From Paenibacillus wynnii (lineage in GTDB: Bacteria; Bacillota; Bacilli; Paenibacillales; Paenibacillaceae), in contig NZ_JQCR01000002.1 of NCBI RefSeq assembly GCF_000757885.1, positions 930,001-994,000 of the forward strand: a stretch of 64,000 nucleotides of DNA. The letters are read 5' to 3'. How positions within the stretch are numbered: the stretch's first letter is position 1; the number at the start of each line of letters is the position of its first letter. The notes below the pieces were generated by a model. It saw only the letters and a list, made by a program, of their open reading frames with translations. It made no database searches and had not been told where the DNA came from. The position numbers and the translations under genes were made by a program. Positions 7,887 to 16,506 of this stretch are shown piece after piece.

Positions 7887-9233
7887 TTATTTAGCCTGTG
7901 GAACTGCCTTTGTTACATCTTTAATAAATTGTTCTACCGAATAGTCACCAGTCATCAAGCTTTGAGTAGCATCTTCAATCGCTGCCTTGAATTTAGCATC
8001 AGACAAGCCCCAAGCAAACGCGGTAGTGCTGGTAATTTTCTCGATATCTTCAGAAAGCTGTTTCATCATCGGCGGATATTCCTTTACAACCGGTATCTCT
8101 ACCTTCGTTGCTACAATTGGGTTACCGCGTTGTGTATATTTGTACTCTGCATACTTAAGAGAAAGGAAAGCTGCAACCTTTGCTGTAAGCTCAGGATCTT
8201 TTGTATCCGGATTGACGGCATAACCTCCAGGACCACCGCCACCGATAAAGGCATATTTGTTCTTCTCATAGGAAGCTGCATCCACACCAGGGAAGTACAT
8301 CCATCCTACTTTATCTCCAAGCTTCTCTGTGGAGGTAGCAATTTCCCACTGTCCATTGAGGAACATGGCGGCCTTGCCTTCATAGAACAACGATGCTGCT
8401 TGGTCATAGTTCAGGTTAGTAGCCCCTTTAGGGAGCAGGCCTGCTTTTACCAGTTCGATTATTTTCTCCGCTGCTTGTTTGTAGGCTGGGTCACTTGGAC
8501 TTGCTTGACCTTTATCCAACTTCACAATACCTGCTGGATCTTCTCGGGTAACGAACATATCGTAGAGAGCAACCGTTGGCCATTTTTCTTTGGCAAATAA
8601 GGCGAGTGGTGTTACACCTACTGTATTTAAGCCTTTTACAGCTGTCATCAACTCATCATAGGTAGTTGGAACTTTAATGTTGTTTTTCTCGAAAATTTCC
8701 TTGTTATAGTAGAGGAGCATGAATTCATTCCCTGCATACGGGAAGGCATACACATGACCATCATCAGCCGTTAATGTATTCATTGTGCTGCTGAACATTT
8801 TGTCTTTAAAGCCATAAAGATCGGTGTATTGATCCAACTCAAGGATATTACCGGATTTTTTGAAAGTATTAATAATGTCTACTCCCGCTTGGTAGATATC
8901 TGGCAGATTTCCGGTTGCCGCATAGGTTTTGAGCTTCTGTCCATCATCCTGAGCCTGTACTTCCAGCTCCAATTCCACATTTGGCATCTCTTTCTTCAGT
9001 TCTGCCACGGCGTAATCATACGGGAGCTTCGTATCATCATCAGAATATTGGGCATATATGCGAAGTTTTACATTTTCTTGCGGTGCCACTGTCGCTTCTT
9101 CCTTAACCACTGTATTTGTAGCGGCGGTCGTATTACTTGCCTCGTTGACTGTGTTGTTATTCGATCCACAAGCGCTTACAACAATCAAGCTTAGACTTAC
9201 AAATGCTGCTGCTGCCATTTTTATCTTTCTCAC
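7887..9233 (-). CDS. Sugar ABC transporter substrate-binding lipoprotein
   Basis: A 448-residue family 1 extracellular solute-binding protein. The lipoprotein signal peptide is plain, with a hydrophobic stretch followed by 'SLIVVSAC' and the lipidated Cys near residue 22, then an Asn/Thr-rich tether. The mature part has the typical sugar-binding pattern ('LPDIYQAGVD', 'AAMFLNGQWEIA', 'GGGPGGYAVNP'). The start is GTG with AAGGGGG about 9 bases upstream. It is the first structural gene after the YesM/YesN two-component pair, suggesting that system senses or controls uptake of this substrate. An oligosaccharide substrate is likely but not proven. Confidence 0.92.
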   Translation of the reverse strand: MRKIKMAAAAFVSLSLIVVSACGSNNNTVNEASNTTAATNTVVKEEATVAPQENVKLRIYAQYSDDDTKLPYDYAVAELKKEMPNVELELEVQAQDDGQKLKTYAATGNLPDIYQAGVDIINTFKKSGNILELDQYTDLYGFKDKMFSSTMNTLTADDGHVYAFPYAGNEFMLLYYNKEIFEKNNIKVPTTYDELMTAVKGLNTVGVTPLALFAKEKWPTVALYDMFVTREDPAGIVKLDKGQASPSDPAYKQAAEKIIELVKAGLLPKGATNLNYDQAASLFYEGKAAMFLNGQWEIATSTEKLGDKVGWMYFPGVDAASYEKNKYAFIGGGGPGGYAVNPDTKDPELTAKVAAFLSLKYAEYKYTQRGNPIVATKVEIPVVKEYPPMMKQLSEDIEKITSTTAFAWGLSDAKFKAAIEDATQSLMTGDYSVEQFIKDVTKAVPQAK

Positions 9234-9341
9234 TTCGTAACCCCCTTCAAGATCTCTTACTACCCTGAGTATAGAGAGAATAACCGCGGATGATAATGCA
9301 AAAACTGCGTGCTTCTGGTACTATCTGCGTATGAAAAAACA

Positions 9342-10931
9342 CTAACCGCGGCTCTTCTCATATTCACTGGGTGAATACCCGTAAAATTTCTTGAAGCTTT
9401 TGCTAAAATAACTCGCATCACTATATCCCACCCTCTCCGCGATATCGGATAAGCGTATTCCGCCCCGTCCAAGCAGCTCCTTCGCTTTCATCATTCGATA
9501 TTGGGTGACATAGTCGCTAACCGTCATACCGAATTCCTTTTTATATACAGCTCGAAGGTAGCTTGCGTTAATAAATACATGCTGCGCCACATGCTCAAGC
9601 TGAAGCTCTGAGTTTGCATAACTTTGTTCAATGTAAGTTTTGGCGGATTGGGCTATCTTTGAAGCTCTAGTATTCTTGTACTGCCCTGTATATCGGATGG
9701 CTCTGTCAAATAATTGCTTAATCCACTCGAAGGTCATTTCGGCGGATTCAAACTTGCGAATTTCACTATAAGGGAAAAAGTTCTCTCCAAAGCAATCTTC
9801 TATGGGATGCCCCGCTTCGGTAATATAGGAAAGATTCACAGCAATCAGACCCATACAAATGACATACACATAATCAATGGATAACCGTCTTTCTCGGGTA
9901 GATTCAAATACACCATCCAGAATTTGCTGCACCCTTTCCGCATTCCGCATTCGAAGCCCGATCAGTAATTCTTCGTTAACCTCAACAGGGTAAAAAGCTT
10001 GCTTCCCGCTCTCTGTCAAGGTAGAACTGTAGGCGATGACCCGGTCATGCCCGAGCACAAATTTGTTCTGCAGCGCTTCAAGGGCTTCCTTGTAAGAGCT
10101 TGAAATCCCCTTAAATCCCCCTTTACTGCGACCCACTCCAATAGTGATGGTAAAGTTCAAGTGTTTCTTAATTAACGAACCCAGCTTCTTATACCCTTCC
10201 AAGGAGGGAGTGATCTCCGTTTGAGCATTCGAGTGTTCGACTAGGCATACAATTCGACCTTCAGGCCCGTTAAAAATATTATAATTCCAGCCCTCTTCGA
10301 GAGCTTCATTCAGGATATTGGTGACAGCGTATTTCATCAGGAGTCGTTCACTAACTTTCTCCCACTTGCGGTCGACATGATCGATCTCGATACAAGCGAC
10401 GATAAAACAAGGGTTTTGAATAAAAATATCAAATTGACTTAGGCGTTTGAGTACATCCGCATCGGTCACATTATATTCATTGCTAATCAGCTGATTAAGG
10501 AAACTTTCCTTCATCATCCGGTTATTTTCCTTGAGCGTAAGGTTCTCTACCTGAACTTTCCTGTATTCTCTCTGCAGCTTCAAAAGGGTCAGCATCAGCT
10601 CATCCTTGGAGAACGGCTTCAGAATATAATCCTCCACACCTAGCTTGAGCGCCCTCCTTGCATATTCAAATTCATTGTGGCCCGTAATAAGTACCACATT
10701 CATCTCAGGATACTGATCTTTCAGCTTCTCGGTTAACTCCAGCCCATCCATGAAAGGCATCGTTATGTCGACCAACGCAATATCCACCGGTTGCTCCATA
10801 CAGAGCCTTAGCGCCTCGATTCCATTCTTCGCCTCCACAACTAGTTCAAAGCCAAGCATCTCCCAGTCCAGCGCCCCACGTAGATAATCACGAAATATAA
10901 CCTCGTCATCCACAATCATTACTTTTTGCAA
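9342..10931 (-). CDS. YesN-type response regulator (receiver plus AraC DNA-binding domain)
   Basis: A 529-residue protein. Residues 1-120 are a receiver domain with the acidic pair Asp8-Asp9, phosphoacceptor Asp55 in 'LVDITMPFMDG' and a Lys near 'LKPFSKDE'. A long central linker follows, then an AraC-type double helix-turn-helix from about 425 ending 'GYSDASYFSKSFKKFYGYSP'. The start is TTG with AGGAGG 8 bases upstream, only 12 bases after the kinase stop codon, so translation is probably coupled. It likely activates the sugar ABC genes immediately downstream on receiving phosphate from the YesM-type kinase. Confidence 0.92.
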   Translation of the reverse strand: MQKVMIVDDEVIFRDYLRGALDWEMLGFELVVEAKNGIEALRLCMEQPVDIALVDITMPFMDGLELTEKLKDQYPEMNVVLITGHNEFEYARRALKLGVEDYILKPFSKDELMLTLLKLQREYRKVQVENLTLKENNRMMKESFLNQLISNEYNVTDADVLKRLSQFDIFIQNPCFIVACIEIDHVDRKWEKVSERLLMKYAVTNILNEALEEGWNYNIFNGPEGRIVCLVEHSNAQTEITPSLEGYKKLGSLIKKHLNFTITIGVGRSKGGFKGISSSYKEALEALQNKFVLGHDRVIAYSSTLTESGKQAFYPVEVNEELLIGLRMRNAERVQQILDGVFESTRERRLSIDYVYVICMGLIAVNLSYITEAGHPIEDCFGENFFPYSEIRKFESAEMTFEWIKQLFDRAIRYTGQYKNTRASKIAQSAKTYIEQSYANSELQLEHVAQHVFINASYLRAVYKKEFGMTVSDYVTQYRMMKAKELLGRGGIRLSDIAERVGYSDASYFSKSFKKFYGYSPSEYEKSRG

Positions 10932-10943
10932 TATAAAAACCTC

Positions 10944-12737
10944 CTAACGGGTCTGATAAGGCAGCTCAATTGAGACTTCTGTGCCAAGTCCAAGAATACT
11001 AGTGATATGTAGACCATATTCCTCGCCAAAATAGAGCCTGATTCGTTCATGGACGCTATTGAGACCGTAGCCAACTTGATTTTCTTGATCCTTAATTGCA
11101 GTTGTCAACGTTTGCAAGCGTTCAGGCAATATGCCTGCTCCGTCATCCTTTACCTTCAGAATGACCTTGTCACCTTCTCGCCACCCGACAATAATCAGCG
11201 CTCCGAAGGATTCCTTTGTCTTCAATCCATGATAAATCGCATTTTCCACCAGCGGCTGAAGCGTAAGCTTAGGGATAATACAGGAGAGAATCTCCGGCTG
11301 AATATCAATGGTGAAGTCAAATACATCAGAATAGCGAATCCGTTGAATTGATAAATAATCCCGAACGTTGCTAAGCTCATCCTCGAGAGTAATCTGATCT
11401 TTTCCGTTGCTAAGTGCTACTCTGTAGAAGTCGGCAAGGGCCTTCGTGGTCCGCTGTACATCTCTTGCCCTCCCCATCTCTGACAGCGTATAAATAACGT
11501 CCAGGGTATTGTACAGAAAATGCGGCCTCATTTGAGCGTGAATCAGTGCTAGCTCATACTCGCGTTTCTTTCTCTGTTCCGCGCTAATATTCTGGAGCAG
11601 CTCCTTTATCCTTTGCATCATCATATTAAAGCCAGACGCCAGTATCCCGATTTCATCTCTTGATGTGATTTCCAGCTGATTATCCAGGTTGCCTTCATTC
11701 ACATGCTTCATTTGCCTAGAGAGACTAATAATTGGCTTGGCAATCCATTGGGACAACACCCCTGCACCCAGAATCGCAAACAATGAGCAGATGAATCCAA
11801 TGAAGATAATTAATCGGGTGATCATGATCGTGTCCTGCGTTAAGCGATTGTAAGGCACTATAGAGATCAGCTTCCAACCCAGCTTTTTAATATCCGTGCT
11901 TACCAGCAGCATTTTGCCTCCAGGAGAGGGCTGAATCACATTGGGCTGTTCCGGTCCAAGTACCCAATCTTTCATTTCACCGTTTGGTAATGGATGAAGA
12001 ACCTTGTTCGTTTCGAGGGCCGATACCACAAGACCGTTCGAATCCGAAATTATATAAGAACCCGCTTGTGTAGACCCGATATTACGGTAAATGGCTGATA
12101 ATGCACTCTCACGCATATTTAGAATGAGATAACCTTGCTGCTCACCTGTATTAATGTTAACAATCCGCTTACCCAGCGTAAGTACGGGCTGCTCCGTACT
12201 GGTCACCAAGTATTCCCGCCGTTCCATCGGAAACCAGATATTAGACCCATTGGTATGCTCCAACCGTTTCAGAATCCGATTCCCGGCTACAAGCACCCCG
12301 TTGCTTTCCATAGCGAGATTGGAGCCGTACACCACATTATTATTATCTATAAAAGCCGCGGACTCCACGTCCGGGAATACGAGCAGTGCATAACTTAGCT
12401 GGTTTGTGATTTGCGTATACAACTGTAAGTCAGATATTTCTCCATCCTTCGTAAAACGTTCTTCAAAAATAACCTTATTTAAATTCAGCGTCAGCATATT
12501 TGCCGCACTCTCCGTGTTCGTGAGCATGCCATTGATGAGTGTAATGATTAAGGTGGAGTTGTCCGAGACGCTTTTGACCGTTTTTTTGACAATAGCCTCT
12601 GTATAGACATGGTAAGAAACAAAACCCAGAATACATAAAGGTATGATAACGACAGGCATATAGATAAACATAATCTTCTTACGAATCAACTGATTTCGGA
12701 ACCACTCCGTTATTTGTAAACGCTTTAGTAATTGCAT
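10944..12737 (-). CDS. YesM-type sensor histidine kinase
   Basis: About 597 residues. A first membrane span lies at about 22-45, an extracytoplasmic Cache-like sensor region spans to about 295, and a second span is at about 300-325. Then come a HAMP domain, a His_kinase domain with the phosphoacceptor His406 in 'QMRPHFLYNTLD', and an HATPase_c domain ('PLVENAIYHGL', 'VKDDGAGI', 'GYGLNSVHERI'). The start is the second ATG of the frame because GGAGGG lies between the two, 7 bases before the second. It is the first gene of the YesM-YesN-transporter array. Confidence 0.92.
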   Translation of the reverse strand: MQLLKRLQITEWFRNQLIRKKIMFIYMPVVIIPLCILGFVSYHVYTEAIVKKTVKSVSDNSTLIITLINGMLTNTESAANMLTLNLNKVIFEERFTKDGEISDLQLYTQITNQLSYALLVFPDVESAAFIDNNNVVYGSNLAMESNGVLVAGNRILKRLEHTNGSNIWFPMERREYLVTSTEQPVLTLGKRIVNINTGEQQGYLILNMRESALSAIYRNIGSTQAGSYIISDSNGLVVSALETNKVLHPLPNGEMKDWVLGPEQPNVIQPSPGGKMLLVSTDIKKLGWKLISIVPYNRLTQDTIMITRLIIFIGFICSLFAILGAGVLSQWIAKPIISLSRQMKHVNEGNLDNQLEITSRDEIGILASGFNMMMQRIKELLQNISAEQRKKREYELALIHAQMRPHFLYNTLDVIYTLSEMGRARDVQRTTKALADFYRVALSNGKDQITLEDELSNVRDYLSIQRIRYSDVFDFTIDIQPEILSCIIPKLTLQPLVENAIYHGLKTKESFGALIIVGWREGDKVILKVKDDGAGILPERLQTLTTAIKDQENQVGYGLNSVHERIRLYFGEEYGLHITSILGLGTEVSIELPYQTR

Positions 12738-12788
12738 TCTAAGACCCTCCATTTAAACAGCATTTACTTATTCTAAACGAACGGAACA

Positions 12789-12842
12789 TAAAAACAAGAG
12801 GCCTATCTCAAGTTCAATGAACTCTAGACAGATCTCTTGTTT
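12789..12842 (-). terminator. Terminator after the amt / alpha-CTD-like operon
   Basis: On the minus strand ACAAGAG and CTCTTGT enclose an imperfect stem containing AGTTCA/TGAACT, followed by TTTTT. It lies about 50 bases past the small alpha-CTD-like gene. Confidence 0.7.
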
Positions 12843-12890
12843 CCATTAAATCCATATAACGGAGGGTGAATTCAACTTCGTCCTCTTTGT

Positions 12891-13100
12891 TTAAGTTTCC
12901 TCTTTGAACGAAAGCCCCTTAACCATAAGCGCCTGCCGAAGCTGTTCCATGGCCTTGGGTCCCATGCCATGCAGCTTCATAACCTCAGCTTCACTTAGCT
13001 TGGTCAGCTGTTCTAATCGTAAATAGCCGGCTCCCAATAGCGCCCGCTTGGCCGGTTTGGCCAGCTTCTCTGGAAGGTCACCTTGCGGTCCACTGATCAA
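12891..13100 (-). CDS. Small RNA-polymerase-alpha-CTD-like (helix-hairpin-helix) protein
   Basis: A 69-residue protein made almost wholly of one helical DNA-binding-type domain resembling the C-terminal domain of RNA polymerase alpha ('PAKRALLGAGYLRLEQLTKL', then 'LHGMGPKAMEQLRQAL'). No other domain is present. The TTG start overlaps the amt stop as TTGA, with a GGGGG stretch just upstream, so translation appears coupled to amt. A regulatory or DNA-binding role is possible, but nothing in the sequence ties it to nitrogen control beyond position. The domain likeness is clear; the function is unknown. Confidence 0.75.
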   Translation of the reverse strand: MISGPQGDLPEKLAKPAKRALLGAGYLRLEQLTKLSEAEVMKLHGMGPKAMEQLRQALMVKGLSFKEET

Positions 13101-14380
13101 TCCCCCGACCCCGTTTTCAGAAACAAGGATGGATCCATTCCCGGTTGGTCACTGAATCTTTCCAGTTCATTATAAGCCGGAATGCCATGCATAGCCATAT
13201 CCAGTCCCTCTTCTTCTTCCACCTCATCAACGCGGAGGCCCACAGTCGCGTTAATCAGCTTAGCAGCACCGTAGCTGAGTGCAAAGCCCCATACTACTAC
13301 CACGACTACACCCAGGAGCTGAACACCCAACAGATGAAACTGTCCTGTGGTCAGGAGTCCATCTTTTGTATCCAATAGACCCACGGCCAAGGCTCCGAAA
13401 GAACCGTTAACCCCGTGAACCGCGACTGCACCCACCGGATCATCTACCTGCAGCTTATCAATCGCGAGTGTTCCCCAGATCACAAGAAGACCTGCAATCA
13501 GTCCTATTAAAATTGAAGAGTAAGGTGTTACAAAAGCACAACCCGCTGTTATTGCAACAAGTCCAGCCAACGCCCCGTTCATAGTCATACTCGGATCCGC
13601 CTTGCCATAACGGAACATGGTGTAGATCATGGCGGAAGTTCCACCCGCAGCAGCGGCCAGCATCGTATTCAAAGCGATAAGCGAAAGATTAACATCAGAG
13701 GCATTCAAAGTACTTCCGGCATTAAATCCAAACCACCCGAACCATAGTATAAAAGTTCCAGCGGAGGCAAGCGGGATATTACTTGGAGCAAATACATTCA
13801 CATCTCCGTCTGTATTGAAGCGCCCGCGGCGAGGACCCAATACTTTAGCAAAGGCTAATGCGGCAGAGCCTCCGAGAGCATGAATGGCTGCAGAGCCTGC
13901 AAAGTCTTTCATCCCCAACTGAGCAAGCCATCCATCAGGATTCCACACCCAGTGACCGGAGATTGGATATAATATCGCTGCTACAAAAACAGCAATCAGG
14001 ATATAGGCCTTAAAAGACATCCGCTCAGCGACAGCCCCTGATATGATCGAGATTGCCGCAATAGCGAACCCGATTTGAAACAGAACATAAGCAGATAAAG
14101 GAAGATTAAAATCGATATGTAAAGACTGTGAAGCTCCCCAAAAGTTGAAGCTAATGAGTCCACCATAGTCTTTTCCGAACATAACTCCAAACCCTATCAA
14201 GAAGAAAGCCAAAACACCCACGGTAAGATCGACAAAAATTTTCATGGTTACATTCACTGCGTTCTTCGTGCGAACAAATCCCGCTTCAAGCAGGCTAAAG
14301 CCGCCTTCCATAAACAAAACCATTGCAGCAGCAATGACTACCCAAATCGTATTTAATGCGACATCTGTTCCGGCATTCAT
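13097..14380 (-). CDS. amt: Ammonium transporter (Amt family)
   Basis: A 427-residue membrane protein with about eleven spans. Family marks are visible: 'MEGGFSLLEAGFVRTKN' in the first spans, the pore histidines in 'AIHALGGSAAL' and 'AVHGVNGSFGAL', and the cytoplasmic tail that docks PII. It carries ammonium into the cell. It has its own promoter with a GlnR/TnrA-type box and a terminator separating it from the upstream PII gene. GGGAGGG stands 7 bases before the ATG. Known as NrgA/AmtB in relatives. Confidence 0.95.
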   Translation of the reverse strand: MNAGTDVALNTIWVVIAAAMVLFMEGGFSLLEAGFVRTKNAVNVTMKIFVDLTVGVLAFFLIGFGVMFGKDYGGLISFNFWGASQSLHIDFNLPLSAYVLFQIGFAIAAISIISGAVAERMSFKAYILIAVFVAAILYPISGHWVWNPDGWLAQLGMKDFAGSAAIHALGGSAALAFAKVLGPRRGRFNTDGDVNVFAPSNIPLASAGTFILWFGWFGFNAGSTLNASDVNLSLIALNTMLAAAAGGTSAMIYTMFRYGKADPSMTMNGALAGLVAITAGCAFVTPYSSILIGLIAGLLVIWGTLAIDKLQVDDPVGAVAVHGVNGSFGALAVGLLDTKDGLLTTGQFHLLGVQLLGVVVVVVWGFALSYGAAKLINATVGLRVDEVEEEEGLDMAMHGIPAYNELERFSDQPGMDPSLFLKTGSGD

Positions 14381-14419
14381 GGTGTTACCCTCCCTGTTAC
14401 TTTATATAACATTACCAAT

Positions 14420-14446
14420 ATTATAAAGAGAGAGGTAAATTGTCAA
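14420..14446 (-). promoter_or_regulatory. Promoter of amt
   Basis: On the minus strand TTGACA and TATAAT are separated by 15 bases, slightly short of the usual 17. Short spacing is consistent with an activator-dependent promoter. Confidence 0.6.
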
Positions 14447-14453
14447 CATCAAA

Positions 14454-14470
14454 TGTTATGTTTGCTAACA
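14454..14470 (-). promoter_or_regulatory. GlnR/TnrA-type operator upstream of amt
   Basis: The 17-bp site TGTTAGCAAACATAACA exactly fits the consensus TGTNA-N7-TNACA. Its centre lies about 49 bases upstream of the expected transcription start, the usual position for activation of nitrogen genes by TnrA in B. subtilis. Paenibacilli generally use GlnR for both activation and repression, so GlnR is the likelier protein. Confidence 0.75.
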
Positions 14471-14471
14471 T

Positions 14472-14502
14472 AAAAAAGGAACAAAGCCTTGGCCCTGTTC
14501 CG
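14472..14502 (-). terminator. Terminator after the PII gene
   Basis: On the minus strand GGAACA and TGTTCC frame a short hairpin followed by TTTTTTA. The T run abuts the GlnR-type box of amt. Confidence 0.75.
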
Positions 14503-14539
14503 AATATTTGCATTATTTTATTTTGATTATCAGATTATT

Positions 14540-14887
14540 TTAGTTCAATTCGTCTATGGTTTCATCAGTTTTGCCTGTTCTAATATTGTACATTTCGAGC
14601 AAAGGCAGAACGAATATTTTACCATCGCCCATTTCCCCGGTCTGTGCTGTTTTGATAATGGTGTCAATGGTTTCTTGTACTTTAGCGTCGGAGACAACGA
14701 TTTCAACCTTAACTTTGTGATGCAAATTTACCGTGTAGGATTTCCCTCTATAAACTCCCGTAGTATTTTTCTGCTGGCCACGCCCTTGTGCCTGAGTAAC
14801 GGTGAAACCAGTTACCTCAATAACTCGAAGCGCATCGATTAGTTCTCTAAGCTTTTCGGGACGAATAATAGCTTCTACTTTTTTCAT
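14540..14887 (-). CDS. glnK: PII nitrogen regulatory protein (GlnK/GlnB type)
   Basis: A 115-residue PII protein. The T-loop is intact with Tyr51 in 'GVYRGKSYTV', and the B- and C-loop signatures 'TGEMGDGKIFVL' and 'IRTGKTDE' are present. PII proteins read 2-oxoglutarate and ATP/ADP and, in this setting, gate the Amt channel. It precedes amt on the same strand, but a terminator and a separate promoter lie between them, so the two can be expressed independently. The order is opposite to B. subtilis nrgA-nrgB. GGAGGATACAT precedes the ATG. Confidence 0.95.
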   Translation of the reverse strand: MKKVEAIIRPEKLRELIDALRVIEVTGFTVTQAQGRGQQKNTTGVYRGKSYTVNLHHKVKVEIVVSDAKVQETIDTIIKTAQTGEMGDGKIFVLPLLEMYNIRTGKTDETIDELN

Positions 14888-15210
14888 ATGTATCCTCCAA
14901 ATTAGTGTATCTCCACATAAACGAATTGTACCATAATATTTGCTCTCTACCTAGATCATAATGACCAGAGGATCTGATCTTTAAATAACTCTTCATATTT
15001 ATCTGTATAAGGAGATTACACCGATTACTATATAGATTGTACTTAGCCATACGGAAATTATTAGTACGACTCAACAGATTTGATTGTTCTCGAGTAACGG
15101 ATAATTACAAGTTTGTTTTAGATCCAGTTTGCTACCAGGAGTCTGAATCCGCGGAAATAAAGTTTAGAAAGAATATTTCCCTGTAAATCACATATAAAAC
15201 CTTGTAATCG

Positions 15211-15257
15211 GTAGCGTCAAGAAGTTTGTGTACGAGAGTAGAAGTATCTGCTCGGGT
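15211..15257 (+). repeat. 47-bp direct repeat, copy 1
   Basis: Begins GTAGCGTCAAGAAGTTTGTG and ends CTCGGGT. Copy 2 about 300 bases downstream has the same ends and differs at a few bases. The first part recalls insertion-sequence ends of the IS256 group, from memory only. Confidence 0.7.
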
Positions 15258-15307
15258 ATCCGCGACAAATACAGCAAATCGTCTACCTACATGGGTTTCA
15301 ATCTATA

Positions 15308-15500
15308 TAGTTGCACAACGTACACTTATATTTCTCACTTAGCACACTTTAGGGTGTTTAATTGCACTTTATACACTTATTTTTAGGTATTCCGGGGTTT
15401 AACCGGCATATTCATGTTTTTAGTTGCACAAAGTACATCTATTCATACATCCGGGCACTAAAAGCTAGAGATAAGTGTATAAAATACATCTATTTCACGG
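15308..15500 (+). repeat. Four degenerate short repeat units
   Basis: Units beginning near 15308, 15359, 15421 and 15474 share the pattern TTGCAC-AAA-GTACA followed by CTTAT or TCTAT. Spacing is about 50-60 bases. They lie between the two copies of the 47-bp repeat. Confidence 0.55.
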
Positions 15501-15517
15501 ACTACCTCCGAGTTTTA

Positions 15518-15565
15518 GTAGCGTCAAGAAGTTTGTGTAAGAGAGTAGAAAGTAGCTTCTCGGGT
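15518..15565 (+). repeat. 47-bp direct repeat, copy 2
   Basis: Same orientation as copy 1, one base longer, starting GTAGCGTCAAGAAGTTTGTG and ending CTCGGGT. Confidence 0.7.
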
Positions 15566-15690
15566 GTTTGTTAGTAGGTGTGGATGTTCTTTGGTCCGAA
15601 TCTCCGAAGCCGCGAATAACTCGTTCCGCAAAACATTCATTGTAGTCCATGACAAACTGTTATCAATTGGACTAACTATTATAAAGTTAC

Positions 15691-15719
15691 TTGACAATGT
15701 ATATTTAATGTATTATTAT
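15691..15719 (+). promoter_or_regulatory. Promoter of the FMN reductase gene
   Basis: TTGACA and TATTAT with exactly 17 bases between. It leaves a leader of about 135 bases before the start used here. Confidence 0.65.
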
Positions 15720-15862
15720 TAACCTATGTTAAGGAATCTTAATTTAAAGATATAAAGAACTTATCTTCTTAATAACTAAAGCTTGAAGAAACGAGAGGTG
15801 CAGTAATGGGGTTTTTAGACAAAGTATTGGGTAGAACTACAACTTCAGAGGAGGAAAAAACA

Positions 15863-16402
15863 ATGTCAAAGTTAAATATCGGAATTATCTTAGGAAGCAC
15901 ACGTCAAGGTCGTCTGAGCCCACAGGTTGGGGAATGGGTACTAGAAGTTGCTAATCAACGCGGGGATGCCAATTATGAAATCGTAGATATCGCAGACTTC
16001 AAGCTTCCATTACTGGGCGAAGTTGATGCTACACCACAAGCGACTGCTTGGAACGAGAAACTTGCCAGTCTGGACGGCTTCGTATTTATTGTCCAAGAAT
16101 ATAACCACAGTATTACGGCATCTTTGAAGAATGCCCTCGACTATGCACGTGATGCCTGGAACAATAAAGCAGCGGGTATCGTAAGTTATGGTTCCGTAGG
16201 CGGTGCCCGTGCAGCAGAACATCTTCGTGGAATTTTGGGTGAATTGTCTGTAGCTGACGTTCGTGTACATCCGGCGTTGTCACTGTTCACTGATTTTGAG
16301 AACGGTACTGTCTTTAAGCCAGCTGATCTACACCTCACCAATGTAAACGGCATGCTTGACCAAGTGGTGGCTTGGAGCGGAGCATTGAAGGTATTACGCT
16401 AA
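15863..16402 (+). CDS. NAD(P)H-dependent FMN reductase-like flavoprotein
   Basis: About 179 residues of flavodoxin-like fold. The FMN phosphate loop is 'GIILGSTRQGRLSPQVGEW' and the flavin contact region is 'IVQEYNHSITASLKNALDY'. Members reduce FMN, azo dyes, quinones or chromate. The start used gives 'MSKLNIG', the usual family N-terminus, and follows AGAGGAGG by 8 bases. An in-frame ATG at 15806 with a weaker AGAGGTG would add 19 residues ('MGFLDKVLGR') not expected in the family. A hairpin terminator follows, so it stands alone. The physiological substrate is unknown. Confidence 0.88.
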   Translation: MSKLNIGIILGSTRQGRLSPQVGEWVLEVANQRGDANYEIVDIADFKLPLLGEVDATPQATAWNEKLASLDGFVFIVQEYNHSITASLKNALDYARDAWNNKAAGIVSYGSVGGARAAEHLRGILGELSVADVRVHPALSLFTDFENGTVFKPADLHLTNVNGMLDQVVAWSGALKVLR

Positions 16403-16427
16403 TACTCGATCCAAACTTTTCAATATA

Positions 16428-16506
16428 AAAAGACACCCCTCATAGAAGACATTGGCTAAGCACCTTATGGTGTACCCGATGCAACTATGAGGGGTGTTTG
16501 TTTTCT
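16428..16506. terminator. Long hairpin terminator between FMN reductase and msrAB
   Basis: ACACCCCTCATAG pairs with CTATGAGGGGTGT across about 40 bases, and an inner CACC-TTAT-GGTG hairpin fills part of the loop. T-rich on the plus strand, A-rich on the other side. Confidence 0.75.

Larger units (their letters stand above)
14888..15690. other. Gene-free AT-rich spacer with repeats
   Basis: No coding frame here is convincing on either strand. The right half carries two kinds of repeat, listed separately. A weak -10-like TACAAT for glnK sits about 40 bases before its start on the minus strand. Confidence 0.6.

Noticed and set aside
7821-8600. Long plus-strand reading frame opposite the sugar-binding protein
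   Set aside because: Antisense shadow of a clear lipoprotein gene; no ribosome site and no family pattern.
15004-15020. Second GlnR-like site upstream of glnK
   Set aside because: One mismatch to TGTNA-N7-TNACA and about 95 bases from the likely start, so not at a usual activation position.
15308-15500. CRISPR array
   Set aside because: Units are degenerate, spacers are not of equal length and no cas gene is nearby.
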